Notes under the pieces: generated by a model
The model's database searches: none
Told to the model about the DNA's origin: nothing
What the model saw: the letters and a program-made list of their open reading frames with translations, nothing else
In this document: positions 39,008-47,983 of the stretch, piece by piece
Position numbering within the stretch: position 1 is the first letter of the stretch
Layout: each line of letters opens with the position of its first letter
Made by a program: the position numbers and the translations under genes
Assembly (NCBI RefSeq): GCF_015352955.1
Contig: NZ_JACYOX010000023.1
Coordinates: forward strand, 28,105-92,104
Direction: 5' to 3'
From: Noviherbaspirillum soli
GTDB lineage: Bacteria; Pseudomonadota; Gammaproteobacteria; Burkholderiales; Burkholderiaceae_D
DNA: 64,000 nt

Positions 39008-39802
39008 TTATGCCAGCTCAAGCTCCGCGACGATGGGCGCATGGTCGGACAGGCGGCTCCACAGGATGCCGTGCATCACCTTGGCCGACGCCACCTTGAA
39101 GCCGCGCACGTAGATGCGATCGAGCTGCAGCAGCGGCATCGCCGCCGGGAAAGTGCGGGCCGGCTGGATCTTGGGGCCGCGGCCGGACAGAAGGCGCAGA
39201 TAGGTGCCGAAGCCGCGCCGCGACAGGTTCTCGTCGAACACTTCGGTCACCCCGAGGCCGGCGCGCAGGGTGTCGCTCAGCTTGTTGTTCCAGTCGTTGA
39301 AGTCGCCGGCGATGATCACCGGCGCGCCCGGCGGCGCGGAAGACGACACGGCGTCGACCAGCGCATCGGTCTGGCGCTTGCGGCTGCCGGCGAACAGGCC
39401 CAGATGCACCACGTAGCAATGCACGTCGACATCGTTGCACTGGACCACGCAATGCAGGATGCCGCGCGATTCATAGGCATGGTCGGACACATCCTGGTTG
39501 CGCGAGGACGCGATCGGAAAGCTGCTGACCAGCGCATTGCCGTGATGGCCGTGGTCATAGACGGCATTCACGCCATAGGCGCAGTGCTTGTCCTCGCCGG
39601 CGAAGAACTCATGCTGGCTCTGGCTGGGCCAGTTTGCCGCATGCTTCAGTGCCAGCAGGTCATGCCTGCCCTGCACTTCCTGCAGGAATATCACGTCGGC
39701 TTCCAGCGCCGACAGGGCTTGCTTGAGCGCATGGACACGAGGGCGGCTTCCTATCGTCGACACGCCCTTGTGGATGTTGTAAGTGGCTATGCGCAGCTTC
39801 AT
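39008..39802 (-). CDS. Endonuclease/exonuclease/phosphatase family protein (YbhP-like)
   Basis: This 264-residue EEP-fold protein contains LRIATYNIHKGV (metal/phosphate site), ADVIFLQEVQGRH with the catalytic Glu, PVIIAGDFNDWNNK (Asp-Asn) and the C-terminal LSDHAPIVAELEL (Asp-His). The fold includes DNases and phospholipid phosphatases. Next to cardiolipin synthase a lipid phosphodiesterase role is plausible, but the sequence does not show it. It lies 50 nt upstream of clsB in the same direction and 18 nt after nudB. Confidence 0.85.
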   Translation of the reverse strand: MKLRIATYNIHKGVSTIGSRPRVHALKQALSALEADVIFLQEVQGRHDLLALKHAANWPSQSQHEFFAGEDKHCAYGVNAVYDHGHHGNALVSSFPIASSRNQDVSDHAYESRGILHCVVQCNDVDVHCYVVHLGLFAGSRKRQTDALVDAVSSSAPPGAPVIIAGDFNDWNNKLSDTLRAGLGVTEVFDENLSRRGFGTYLRLLSGRGPKIQPARTFPAAMPLLQLDRIYVRGFKVASAKVMHGILWSRLSDHAPIVAELELA

Positions 39803-39820
39803 GAGGTGATCCTGTTTTCG

Positions 39821-40300
39821 TTAATGCGGTCTGCTCTCCATAGTCAACATGGCGATGCGTCGCGGCAGTTGCAATATCGCTTCCGCGTTGGACGGCGAAA
39901 AACACTTGTCCGCCGCCTCCCGGTAGGGCAGCCAGACGTAGTCGCGGTGTTCGCGCGGCGCCAGCGTCACCGGGATGTCGCGCGGCACCTGCAGGCTGAA
40001 TACATGCTCGGTGTTGCGCGTCACGCCCGGCGCATAGCGGTGCTGCCATACCGGATAGATGTCATAGACATTCGAAAGTTGCCAATCATGCAGATGATTC
40101 TGCGCAACGAGGATGCCCGTTTCCTCCATCACTTCGCGCGCGGCGGTCAGTGTCAGCGGCTCGTCGACCGTGTCCTTGCTGCCCGTCACAGACTGCCAGA
40201 AGCCGGGATTGGGCGCGCGCTCGATCAGCAGCACGTCAAGCTCGGCGGTATGGATCACGACCAGGACCGATTCGGGAATCTTGTAAGGCTTTTCTTGCAT
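39821..40300 (-). CDS. nudB: Dihydroneopterin triphosphate diphosphatase (NudB)
   Basis: This 159-residue Nudix protein has PESVLVVIHTAELDVLLIER and FWQSVTGSKDTVDEPLTLTA leading into the Nudix box AAREVMEETGI. FWQSVTGS is typical of NudB (NtpA), which removes pyrophosphate from dihydroneopterin triphosphate in folate synthesis. It is the first gene of a three-gene leftward unit with the EEP and clsB genes. I rate the substrate call as probable. Confidence 0.82.
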   Translation of the reverse strand: MQEKPYKIPESVLVVIHTAELDVLLIERAPNPGFWQSVTGSKDTVDEPLTLTAAREVMEETGILVAQNHLHDWQLSNVYDIYPVWQHRYAPGVTRNTEHVFSLQVPRDIPVTLAPREHRDYVWLPYREAADKCFSPSNAEAILQLPRRIAMLTMESRPH

Positions 40301-40414
40301 GGCGGCGGCATTGGACGGAGGGAGAAGTATAGCCGGCCTGGCAAGTTTGGGGATGCGGCGAGGGCGCGCCGCCGGGTGCGTCCGCTATTGCGAACGCGCC
40401 CGGCGTGGCCCCGG

Positions 40415-41113
40415 TCAGGCCAGGTCGAACAACAGCACCTCGGCATTGGCGCCATCGGCCAGCGTCAGCAGCGCTTCATCCGATACCTTCAGCGCATCGC
40501 CCGTCTGCAGCGGCACGCCGTTGGCCGTGACGCTGCCACGCGCCACGTGCACATAGGCGCGCCGCCCCGGCGCCAGCGTCAGTTCAGCCGACTCGTCGCC
40601 GTTGAACAGGCCGACGAACAGCCGCGCATCCTGGTGGATCGTGACCGAGCCGTCGGCGCCGTCGGGGCTGGCCACCAGGCGCAGGCGGCCGCGCTTGTCG
40701 GCGGCGTCGAAGCGCTTTTCCTCGTAGCCGGGGGCGATGCCGCGCACGTTCGGCTCGATCCAGATCTGCAGGAAATGAGTCTGCGCCTGGCTGGCATGGT
40801 TGAACTCGGAATGGCGGATGCCGCTGCCGGCGCTCATGCGCTGCACATCGCCCGGGCGGATCACGCTGCCGTTGCCGATGCTGTCCTTGTGGCCCAGTTC
40901 GCCTTCCAGCACATAGGTGATGATCTCCATGTCGCGGTGGCCATGGGTGCCGAAGCCGCTGCCGGGCGCCACCCGGTCCTCGTTGATCACGCGCAGCGCG
41001 CCGAAGCCCATGTGCTGCGGATCATAGTAGTCGGCGAACGAAAAGCTGTGCCAGGAGTCCAGCCATCCATGGTTGGCATGACCGCGTTCATTGGCTTTGC
41101 GTACTTGGTTCAT
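40415..41113 (-). CDS. Pirin family protein (YhaK/quercetinase-like bicupin)
   Basis: This 232-residue bicupin has the N-terminal pirin motif HGWLDSWHSFSFADYYDPQH and FGTHGHRDMEIITYVLEGEL, whose two His and Glu are likely metal ligands. SGIRHSEFNH completes the site. Some members are quercetin 2,3-dioxygenases; others are regulators. ATG 41113 is preceded by AGGAGCGACC. It is divergent from a LysR regulator 118 bp away, a common pairing in which the regulator controls the pirin gene. Confidence 0.88.
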   Translation of the reverse strand: MNQVRKANERGHANHGWLDSWHSFSFADYYDPQHMGFGALRVINEDRVAPGSGFGTHGHRDMEIITYVLEGELGHKDSIGNGSVIRPGDVQRMSAGSGIRHSEFNHASQAQTHFLQIWIEPNVRGIAPGYEEKRFDAADKRGRLRLVASPDGADGSVTIHQDARLFVGLFNGDESAELTLAPGRRAYVHVARGSVTANGVPLQTGDALKVSDEALLTLADGANAEVLLFDLA

Positions 41114-41230
41114 CTGGTCGCTCCTTGTCTTGATGTTGATTGGATGTGAAGCACTATATCTCTTTGAAGACATGGGAATAAGGGCATAATGCTGTACCTT
41201 TCGTTCAAATTTTCTGAACCTCTTTTCCCG

Positions 41231-42154
41231 ATGAACCTGACCCTGGAATCGCTGCGCATCCTGGACGAGATCGACCGCCGCGGCAGCTTCGCCGCCGCCG
41301 CCGCCGCGCTCGACCGGGTGCCGTCGGCACTGACCTATACCGTGCGCAAGCTGGAGGACGACCTCGACGTACTGCTGTTCGACCGGCGCGGCCACCGCGC
41401 CCAGCTGACCTCGGCCGGCGAGGAACTGCTGGCGCAGGGCCGGCATCTGCTGCAGGCGGCCGAGGCGCTGGAACAGCGCGTCAAGCGCACGGCCGCCGGC
41501 TGGGAAGCGGAGTTGCGCATCGTAATCGACAGCGTGATCCCGTTCCAGCGCCTGCTGCCGCTGCTGGATGATTTCGGCCGCGAGCAGCCGGGCACCCGGC
41601 TGCGGCTGTCGTCGGAAGTGCTGTCGGGCGTCTGGGAAGCCCTGCTGACCGACCGCGCCGACCTGGCCATCGGCGCCGCCTACGACGGCCCGGAAACCAT
41701 GCGCATGAGCAGCGACTTCCGCACCCGCCTCCTGGGCGGCATCGACTGGGTGTTCGCGGTAGCGCCGACCCATCCGCTGGCGGGCGAGCCCGACCCGCTG
41801 CCGGCCGAACTGATCCAGCGGCACCGGGCCGTGGCCGCCGGCGACACCGGGCGCATGCTGCCCGGCATCACCGCCGGCCTGCTGACCGGGCAGGACACCC
41901 TGACCGTGCCCTCGCTGGAGGCCAAGCTGGCCGCGCAACTGGCCGGCCTCGGCTGCGGCCACCTGCCGCGCATGCTGGCCGCGCCCTACCTTGCCAGCGG
42001 CGCGCTGGTGGAAAAGCGCACGGTCGAGGCCAAGCCGGCCGGCGCCGCCCACCTGGCCTGGCGCAGCGGCGCCCGCGGCAAGGCCCTGAAATGGTTCCTG
42101 GCCAAGCTGTCCGAGCCCGACATCAGACATCGCCTGCTGGAAACCGCATCATGA
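41231..42154 (+). CDS. LysR family transcriptional regulator
   Basis: This 307-residue protein begins [20 protein letters not shown] and carries a winged HTH ([20 protein letters not shown]) and [19 protein letters not shown], followed by the periplasmic-binding-like co-inducer domain. The start at 41231 gives the usual N-terminus; 14 more upstream codons are open but include no good ribosome site. It is likely the controller of the divergent pirin gene. Its stop overlaps the gluQRS start (ATGA). Confidence 0.87.
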   Translation: MNLTLESLRILDEIDRRGSFAAAAAALDRVPSALTYTVRKLEDDLDVLLFDRRGHRAQLTSAGEELLAQGRHLLQAAEALEQRVKRTAAGWEAELRIVIDSVIPFQRLLPLLDDFGREQPGTRLRLSSEVLSGVWEALLTDRADLAIGAAYDGPETMRMSSDFRTRLLGGIDWVFAVAPTHPLAGEPDPLPAELIQRHRAVAAGDTGRMLPGITAGLLTGQDTLTVPSLEAKLAAQLAGLGCGHLPRMLAAPYLASGALVEKRTVEAKPAGAAHLAWRSGARGKALKWFLAKLSEPDIRHRLLETAS

Positions 42155-43029
42155 ATGCAAGCTCTTATCGCGGCCGATTCGCGCCTTCGCCCACCGGCCC
42201 GCTGCATGCGGGCTCGCTGGTGGCGGCCATGGCCAGTTTCCTGGACGCCCGCGCCCACGGCGGCGCCTGGCTGCTGCGCATCGAAGACATCGACGAGGCG
42301 CGCGCCCTGCCCGAGGCGGCGCAGGCCATCATGCAATGCCTGCAGGCGCATGGCATGCAGTGGGACGGCAAGCCGCTGTGGCAGAGCCGGCGCAAGGCGC
42401 TGTACCAGGCTGCGTTCGAGCGCCTGGGCGATGCGGTCTATCCCTGTGGCTGCAGCCGGCGCGAGATTGCCGATTCGCGCCTGGGCGTGGCGTCGGACGG
42501 CGCCGCCGTTTATCCGGGCACGTGCCGCCATGGCCTGGCGCCCGGCCGCGCTCCGCGCGCCTGGCGGCTGCGGGTGCCGGACCAGGTGATCCGCTTCAAC
42601 GATCGCTGGATCGGGCCGGTCAGCCAGCACCTGTCCACCGAAGTCGGCGACTTCGTGCTGAAACGCGCCGATGGCTACTGGGCCTATCAGCTGGCGGTGG
42701 TGGTGGACGATGCCGAATGCGGCATCACGGATGTGGTGCGCGGCGCCGACCTGCTCGACTCCACCGCCCGCCAGATTTACCTGCAGCGGCTGCTGGGCTA
42801 CCCGACGCCGCGCACCATGCATGTGCCGGTGCTGCAGAACGAGCGCGGCGAGAAACTCTCCAAGCAGACCGGCGCGGCGGCGCTGGACAACAGCCGCCCG
42901 CTGGAGGGACTGATGCAGGCGGCCGGCTTTCTGGGACTGGGACTGCCACGCAGGGAAACCGTGGCGGAATTCTGGGAGGCGGCGGTGGCGTTATGGCGCG
43001 ACCGCCATGGCGCGCAGGCGAAGGGCTAA
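42151..43029 (+). CDS. gluQRS: Glutamyl-queuosine tRNA(Asp) synthetase
   Basis: This 292-residue truncated glutamyl-tRNA synthetase has [20 protein letters not shown] (HIGH-like PLHAG), four clustered Cys/His/Tyr zinc ligands ([19 protein letters not shown]), and [10 protein letters not shown] (KMSKS-like). It lacks the anticodon-binding domain, as GluQ does, and loads Glu onto queuosine of tRNA(Asp). It overlaps the LysR gene by 4 nt. Confidence 0.93.
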   Translation: MNASSYRGRFAPSPTGPLHAGSLVAAMASFLDARAHGGAWLLRIEDIDEARALPEAAQAIMQCLQAHGMQWDGKPLWQSRRKALYQAAFERLGDAVYPCGCSRREIADSRLGVASDGAAVYPGTCRHGLAPGRAPRAWRLRVPDQVIRFNDRWIGPVSQHLSTEVGDFVLKRADGYWAYQLAVVVDDAECGITDVVRGADLLDSTARQIYLQRLLGYPTPRTMHVPVLQNERGEKLSKQTGAAALDNSRPLEGLMQAAGFLGLGLPRRETVAEFWEAAVALWRDRHGAQAKG

Positions 43030-43094
43030 TTTCCAGTCTGACTGGCATCCACCGGCCAGGGCAGATTTCCGTTGGAAGAGCCGCATCCGGATTC

Positions 43095-43207
43095 GTAGAG
43101 TGCAATACCCTAAGGGCATTGCACCGTGCGGCGGTAGAACGGGCATATAGGAAGCTTTACCTTGATCGACGACAGGTGCAATGCCCCTGCGGGGGATTCC
43201 ACCCTAC
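43095..43207. repeat. MITE-like inverted-repeat element, copy 2
   Basis: The arms 43095-43125 (GTAGAGTGCAATACCCTAAG...) and 43175-43207 (ending CGGGGGATTCCACCCTAC) match the arms of copy 1 at 29503-29618, with a few mismatches. The centre differs. This copy lies in the gap between gluQRS and rhlE (43030-43343), which contains nothing else I can support. Confidence 0.75.
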
Positions 43208-43343
43208 GCCGCATCAGGCGCATGGCAACGAGGAAAGATGCGCCGTTCGCCACACCGGAGCCGGCGGCATGAGGACGGTCTGGCCGAATGCACTACCGCT
43301 TCGCAGCGGGGCGCAGGCACGACGCCCATGACCGGCTTCAGGC

Positions 43344-44795
43344 TCAGCGCTTGGGCAAGCCGCCCAGCAAGGCTGCGCGCTTCTGCGGCTTGGCCGCGGC
43401 TTCCTGCGACTCGTTGGCCGGCTGCGGCGCCGACGGGCTGGGCTCGTAGGGCTTCAGGAACCAGGGATCGACCTTCTCGCGGCGCGGCGCATAGCCACTG
43501 CTGCGGGGCGCGGCCGAACGGGATTCGCGTCCGCCCTGCTCGCGTGCGCCCTCGTCGCGGCGCGGCCTGCGCTCGGCGCGCTCGCCCGAACGCTCGCCGT
43601 GATGCGGACGCGGCGAAAAGCCTTCCAGCGCGGCGGGCGCCAGCTTGGCGCGGATCAGCTTTTCGATATCCTGCAAGAGGCGCGCATCCTTGTCGGAATA
43701 CAGCGAGATCGCATCGCCCGAGGCGCCGGCGCGGCCGGTGCGGCCGATACGATGCACATAATCCTCGGCGTTATAGGGCAGGTCATAGTTGATCACGCAC
43801 GGCAGGTCGGAAATGTCCAGCCCGCGCGCGGCCACGTCGGTTGCCACCAGCACGTCGACGCCGCCGTTCTTGAAGGCTTCCAGCGCGGCCATGCGCTCGT
43901 TCTGTGTCTTGTCGCCGTGGATGGCGGACGCCTTCACGCCTTCCTGCTCCAGGTGGCGGGCCAGGCGCGAGGCGCCGATCTTGGTATTGGAAAACACCAG
44001 GATCTGCTTCAGGTCGCGGCCGCGGATCAGGTGCAGCACGGCATCGCGCTTGTCATCCTCGGCTACCTTGTAGACGGTCTGGGTGACGCGCTCGGCGGTG
44101 GCATTGCTGCGCGCCACCTCGATGGTGACCGGGTCGTCCAGGAAGCTCGACGCCAGTTTCTTGATTTCCGGCGAGAAGGTGGCCGAGAACATCAGGTTCT
44201 GGCGTTCCTTGGGCAGCAGGTTGATGATGCGCTGCAGGTCCGGCAGGAAACCCATGTCCAGCATGCGGTCGGCCTCGTCCATCACCAGGATCTGGGTCTG
44301 CGACAGGCTGATGGTCTTCTGCTGCACATGGTCGAGCAGGCGGCCCGGCGTGGCGATCACGATCTCGACGCCGGCGCGCAGGGCGGCCGTCTGCGGCGTC
44401 ATGTCGACGCCGCCGAACACGACCGTCGAGCGCAGCGGCGTGAAGCGGCAATACGCCTTGACGTTTTCCGCCACCTGGTCGGCCAGTTCGCGCGTGGGCG
44501 TCAGCACCAGCGCCCGCACCGGATGGCGCGCCGGCGAGGCGCTGCTGCTGGCATGGGCCAGCAGCAGCTGGATGATGGGCAGGGAAAAGCCGGCGGTCTT
44601 GCCGGTGCCGGTCTGGGCAGCGCCCATCACGTCGCGCCCTTGCAGCACGACCGGGATTGCCGCCGCCTGGATAGGCGTCGGGTGCGCGTAGCCCTGCTCG
44701 GCGAGCGCTTTCAGTATGTCTGGCGACAGGCCGAAATCTTCAAAGCGGATGGATGCCGCGGGGGTTTGCGCGGCTGCAGACTGAATGTCGGACAT
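43344..44795 (-). CDS. rhlE: DEAD-box ATP-dependent RNA helicase RhlE-type
   Basis: This 483-residue helicase has the Q motif (FEDFGLSPDILKALAEQGY), AAQTGTGKTAGFSLPI (motif I), VMDEADRMLDMGF (DEAD), FSATFSPEIKKL (SAT), DVAARGLDISDLPCVINYDL and HRIGRTGRAG (VI). The C-terminal extension from about residue 395 is Arg/Gly/Ser-rich and basic (RPRRDEGAREQGGRESRSA), for RNA binding. RhlE-type proteins act in ribosome assembly and RNA decay. It is transcribed alone. Confidence 0.92.
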   Translation of the reverse strand: MSDIQSAAAQTPAASIRFEDFGLSPDILKALAEQGYAHPTPIQAAAIPVVLQGRDVMGAAQTGTGKTAGFSLPIIQLLLAHASSSASPARHPVRALVLTPTRELADQVAENVKAYCRFTPLRSTVVFGGVDMTPQTAALRAGVEIVIATPGRLLDHVQQKTISLSQTQILVMDEADRMLDMGFLPDLQRIINLLPKERQNLMFSATFSPEIKKLASSFLDDPVTIEVARSNATAERVTQTVYKVAEDDKRDAVLHLIRGRDLKQILVFSNTKIGASRLARHLEQEGVKASAIHGDKTQNERMAALEAFKNGGVDVLVATDVAARGLDISDLPCVINYDLPYNAEDYVHRIGRTGRAGASGDAISLYSDKDARLLQDIEKLIRAKLAPAALEGFSPRPHHGERSGERAERRPRRDEGAREQGGRESRSAAPRSSGYAPRREKVDPWFLKPYEPSPSAPQPANESQEAAAKPQKRAALLGGLPKR

Positions 44796-44977
44796 GGTGT
44801 GGGTGGGTTCCGGAGCAAGCGAACTGCACCAAAAGATGGGAAAAGTAGGGAACGTCGGATTATACCGCGATTTGATGAACGCTTAAGCCGGACGCGCCAC
44901 TGAGCCCGGCGGCGCCACCGCGGGCATTGCTTGCCCTTGCCCGCCACCTTCGCTTCCGATCCCCCCAAAGGTGCCTC

Positions 44978-45274
44978 ATGCATACAGCCTGCGAGCGTCC
45001 ATCTTTCCTTGCCGGCGCAGCGCTGCCGGCCAGCCGCGACCAGCGCCTGGCCGATTCGCCCTATTCACCGGGCTGGGATGCGCGCAGCGAAAGCGGCGTG
45101 ACCATCCTGCAGCGCAGCGGCCCGCTGCCCGCCAGCTCCTACGCCTTCCTGCAAGCCCGCGATGACGGCTGGACCTGGGCAGTGGCCTTCGACCGCATGC
45201 CCGGCCGGGCCGATATCGCCGCCGCGGTCGCCGAACTGGAAGCGGCGGTGGTCGGCGCGTCGGCGCAGCAATAG
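44978..45274 (+). CDS. Small hypothetical protein
   Basis: This 98-residue protein begins MHTACERPSFLAGAALPASR, with AAAGGTG about 5 nt ahead. It has no signal sequence or membrane span that I can defend. The end (MPGRADIAAAVAELEAAVVG) is Ala-rich and helical. I do not recognise it. It is followed by a CBS/BON gene in the same direction after about 175 nt. Confidence 0.45.
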   Translation: MHTACERPSFLAGAALPASRDQRLADSPYSPGWDARSESGVTILQRSGPLPASSYAFLQARDDGWTWAVAFDRMPGRADIAAAVAELEAAVVGASAQQ

Positions 45275-45449
45275 CGACGCAATCCACGCCGTCCCGCCGC
45301 GCCTGCCCGGAACGCGGAAGCTGGCCGGAGCACATCAAAACCGGCCGGATACGCGCTTTCTTGATCCGCCTTCGTTTTTTCAACAAGACTTTTCCTTACC
45401 ATGGGCCATGCCCGGCCGATTGGCCGGGCCGCATCCACGGAGGCAACCC

Positions 45450-46202
45450 ATGAAAGCACAGGACATCATGAGCAGGCGGGTCATCACGGTAAGGCGCGAC
45501 AGCGCGCTCAAGGAAGCCATCGCGACCATGCTGGAGCATGGCATCAGCGGCCTGCCGGTGACGGACGAGAACGGCGCGCTGGTCGGCATGCTGACCGAAG
45601 GCGACCTGCTGCGGCGCAGCGAACTGGGCACGGAGCGGCGTCGTCCGCGCTGGCTGGAATTCCTGGTCGGGCCAGGCAAGCTGGCCGCCGAATACACCCA
45701 TGCCCATGGCCGCACCGTGGCCGATGCAATGAGCGAGAGCCTGCATTACGCCACCCCCGACATGCCGCTGCAGCAGGTGGTGGAAATGATGGAGAAGCAG
45801 CGCATCAAGCGCGTGCCGGTGCTGGAAGACGGCCGGCTGGTCGGCATCATCACCCGCGCCAATCTGCTGCGCGCCCTGGCGCTGGCAGCGCCCTCGCTGC
45901 CAGCGGTATCGCCGTCCGACGAGCAGATACGCCAGCAGCTGGAAACGGAACTGGCGGCGAGCGCCTGGGCGCCGCGCTCGATGCTCAATGTGGCGGTGCA
46001 AGACGGCGAGGTGCATCTGTACGGCACCATCCTCGACGGACGGGAGCGCGAGGCCCTGTGCGTGGCGGCGCGCAACATACCGGGCGTCACCGCCGTGCAT
46101 GACCACCTGATCTGGTGCGAGCCGACCAGCGGAATGGTGGTGGAGGCGCCACCCGAACCGGATCAGCCGGACCAGCCGGCGCCGGGACAGCGCGGCGCCT
46201 GA
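45450..46202 (+). CDS. CBS-pair protein with BON domain
   Basis: This 250-residue protein contains CBS1 (AQDIMSRRVITVRRDSALKE, GISGLPVTDENGALVGMLTE), CBS2 (ATPDMPLQQVVEMMEKQRIK, VLEDGRLVGIITRANLL) and a BON domain (LNVAVQDGEVHLYGTILDGR, VTAVHDHLIW). The CBS pair senses adenosine nucleotides. The BON domain may bind a membrane or partner. Function is unknown. ATG 45450 is preceded by GGAGGCAACCC. It ends 7 nt before the convergent NTF2-like gene, whose stop is at 46210. Confidence 0.83.
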   Translation: MKAQDIMSRRVITVRRDSALKEAIATMLEHGISGLPVTDENGALVGMLTEGDLLRRSELGTERRRPRWLEFLVGPGKLAAEYTHAHGRTVADAMSESLHYATPDMPLQQVVEMMEKQRIKRVPVLEDGRLVGIITRANLLRALALAAPSLPAVSPSDEQIRQQLETELAASAWAPRSMLNVAVQDGEVHLYGTILDGREREALCVAARNIPGVTAVHDHLIWCEPTSGMVVEAPPEPDQPDQPAPGQRGA

Positions 46203-46209
46203 ACGCGGC

Positions 46210-46653
46210 TCAGGCGGCCAGCTTCCTGCTCAATGCCCGCATCAGCGGTCCCAGCACCGGCAGCTTGGCATACAGCTCTTCGGCGGCGTCCCAGTAGTCG
46301 CGATGCAGCACCACCAGGCCGGCGCCATCGAAGCGCAGATGCGAGGCGCCATGAATGCTCTGTGGCCGTTCCCGCAGGCCGAAGCGGGCGGTGAAGTGGA
46401 ACTGCCAGAGCAGTACCGCACTCCCGTCGCCGCCCTCGCCGCCGATGCGTTCCGTGACGATGAAGCGCGGCTGCCCGACCTGGCCGAACATGTGATGAAA
46501 CACCTGCCGTATCGCGGGCACGCCGCGCACGTCGTTGAACGGATCCTTGAAGCGGGCGTCGGGCGCATAGTAGTCGCCGATGCGGCCCACGCTTTCCGGC
46601 GTCATGGTCTCGAAATAGTCGGCCAGCCTGGCCAGCGCCTGCGCGGCATCCAT
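46210..46653 (-). CDS. NTF2/SnoaL-like protein, last gene of the light-regulated operon
   Basis: This 147-residue protein of the NTF2/SnoaL-like fold has YFETMTPESVGRIGDYYAPD, ARFKDPFNDVRGVPAIRQVF and SHLRFDGAGLVVLHRDYWDA. Such domains bind small hydrophobic ligands or catalyse isomer shifts. It is the eighth and last gene of the operon beginning at 53213, 11 nt after the SDR gene. Homologous SnoaL-like genes occur beside CFA/COG2907 genes in the sigmaE-ChrR regulons of other proteobacteria (recollection, not searched). Its role here is unknown. Confidence 0.65.
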   Translation of the reverse strand: MDAAQALARLADYFETMTPESVGRIGDYYAPDARFKDPFNDVRGVPAIRQVFHHMFGQVGQPRFIVTERIGGEGGDGSAVLLWQFHFTARFGLRERPQSIHGASHLRFDGAGLVVLHRDYWDAAEELYAKLPVLGPLMRALSRKLAA

Positions 46654-46664
46654 GGGTGCTTCCC

Positions 46665-47441
46665 TCACAGTCCGGTAATGCGCCGCACCAGCGGGAAATA
46701 CCAGCGGTACGGCAGGAGCGACAGCAGCTTCATCGGCAGCGTGAAGCGGCGCGGAAAATCGATTTCGAACGCGGTGCCGGCATAGCCCTTGAGTATTGCC
46801 TGCGCCGCCTGCTCCGGCGTGATCAGCGCCGGCATCGAGAAGTCGTTGCCGGCGGTGAGCGGCGTGGCGACGAAGCCCGGATTGATCACCCGTACCCCCA
46901 CGCCCTTCGGCGCCAGGTCCAGGTACAGGGTTTCGGCGAAATTGATCAGTGCTGCCTTGGTCGGTCCATAGATCAGGGACTTCGGCAGGCCGCCGTAGCC
47001 GGCCACGCTGGCGACGAAAGCCAGCTGGCCCTGCCCCTGCCGCAGCAGGCAGGGCATGAGGCAGGCGGCAAAGGCGACGGCGCCGCGCAGGTTGATGGCT
47101 ATCATGCGGCTGGCGACGCCGAGATCGAGCTCCCAGGCGCGCATCGGCTGATAGTCGGCGGCGAGATAGACCGCCACATCGACACCGCCCCAGCGATCCA
47201 TCAGGAAGGCAGAGGCCCGCGCCAGGCTGGCCGGATCGGCGGCGTCGCATGGCAGCACCAGCGCATCGGCGGCATCGGGCGCATTGCCGGCAAGCTGCTG
47301 CAGCATGCTTTCCTTGCGCGCCGACAGCGCTACCCTGGCGCCACGCGCGAGCAAGGCGCGCGCCAGCGCCGCGCCGATGCCGCTGGACGCGCCCAGCAGC
47401 CAGACCCGCTTGCCGCGCCAGTCCGTGATCGCCGCGTTCAT
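46665..47441 (-). CDS. SDR family oxidoreductase
   Basis: This 258-residue short-chain dehydrogenase has the nucleotide motif LLGASSGIGAALARALL, the catalytic Ser in FVASVAGYGGLP and the YxxxK motif in SLIYGPTKAALINF. The C-terminus has FPRRFTLPMKLLSLLPYRW, a basic-hydrophobic end often found in membrane-lipid-acting SDRs. It probably reduces or oxidises an alcohol/ketone group on a lipid-like substrate. Its start overlaps the DUF3833 gene stop by 4 nt (47438-47441). Confidence 0.85.
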   Translation of the reverse strand: MNAAITDWRGKRVWLLGASSGIGAALARALLARGARVALSARKESMLQQLAGNAPDAADALVLPCDAADPASLARASAFLMDRWGGVDVAVYLAADYQPMRAWELDLGVASRMIAINLRGAVAFAACLMPCLLRQGQGQLAFVASVAGYGGLPKSLIYGPTKAALINFAETLYLDLAPKGVGVRVINPGFVATPLTAGNDFSMPALITPEQAAQAILKGYAGTAFEIDFPRRFTLPMKLLSLLPYRWYFPLVRRITGL

Positions 47442-47983
47442 GGCGCCGGCCGCTTCATGAAGCTCAGGGTGACGTCGCCGACATGGATGCCGAACTTGCT
47501 CACCGCCGAGCGGTTCAGCATCACCTTCTCGTCCACCAGGAACATCCAGTCATCGACATCCACATTCCATACCCTGCCATCGACCGGCAACGCCAGCACA
47601 TAGCGCCATTGCAGCGCATTGCCCGCGGTCTCGCCGCGCGCCGGGCCCACCACATCGTCGGCGTGGCCGATGAAGCCGCGCTCGCCGTCGCGGCTGATGG
47701 TCCATACCCGGCGCGACGTGGTGCCGTCGGACCAGCTGAAGTGTTCATCCAGCGTGCCTACCTGCCGGCCGTCGCGCTCGGCCCAGCTGGCCTCGATCAC
47801 CACATGGAAGCGCTTGACAACCTCGCCCGAGCGCGACTGGAACATGCCCCAGCCGTCCACGGTGCCGTTGAAATAGCGGGGCAGGTCCAGCACCGGCTGG
47901 GCCGCCTGGTAATGCGACACCGGCACCCCGGCGCAGCCGCCCAGCAGAAGGCATAGCGAAGCAATGGCAAGCAGTTTTTTCAT
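47438..47983 (-). CDS. DUF3833 lipoprotein
   Basis: This 181-residue protein has a lipoprotein signal: MKKLLAIASLCLLLGGCAG, with lipobox LLGGC and Cys near residue 17. The body (YFNGTVDGWGMFQSRSGEVV, LDEHFSWSDGTTSRRVWTIS, DDWMFLVDEKVMLNRSAVSK) is that of DUF3833. Members often sit with CFA, DUF1365 and COG2907 genes. It is probably anchored in the outer or inner membrane facing the periplasm. It overlaps the upstream transporter and downstream SDR genes by 4 nt each. Confidence 0.8.
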   Translation of the reverse strand: MKKLLAIASLCLLLGGCAGVPVSHYQAAQPVLDLPRYFNGTVDGWGMFQSRSGEVVKRFHVVIEASWAERDGRQVGTLDEHFSWSDGTTSRRVWTISRDGERGFIGHADDVVGPARGETAGNALQWRYVLALPVDGRVWNVDVDDWMFLVDEKVMLNRSAVSKFGIHVGDVTLSFMKRPAP

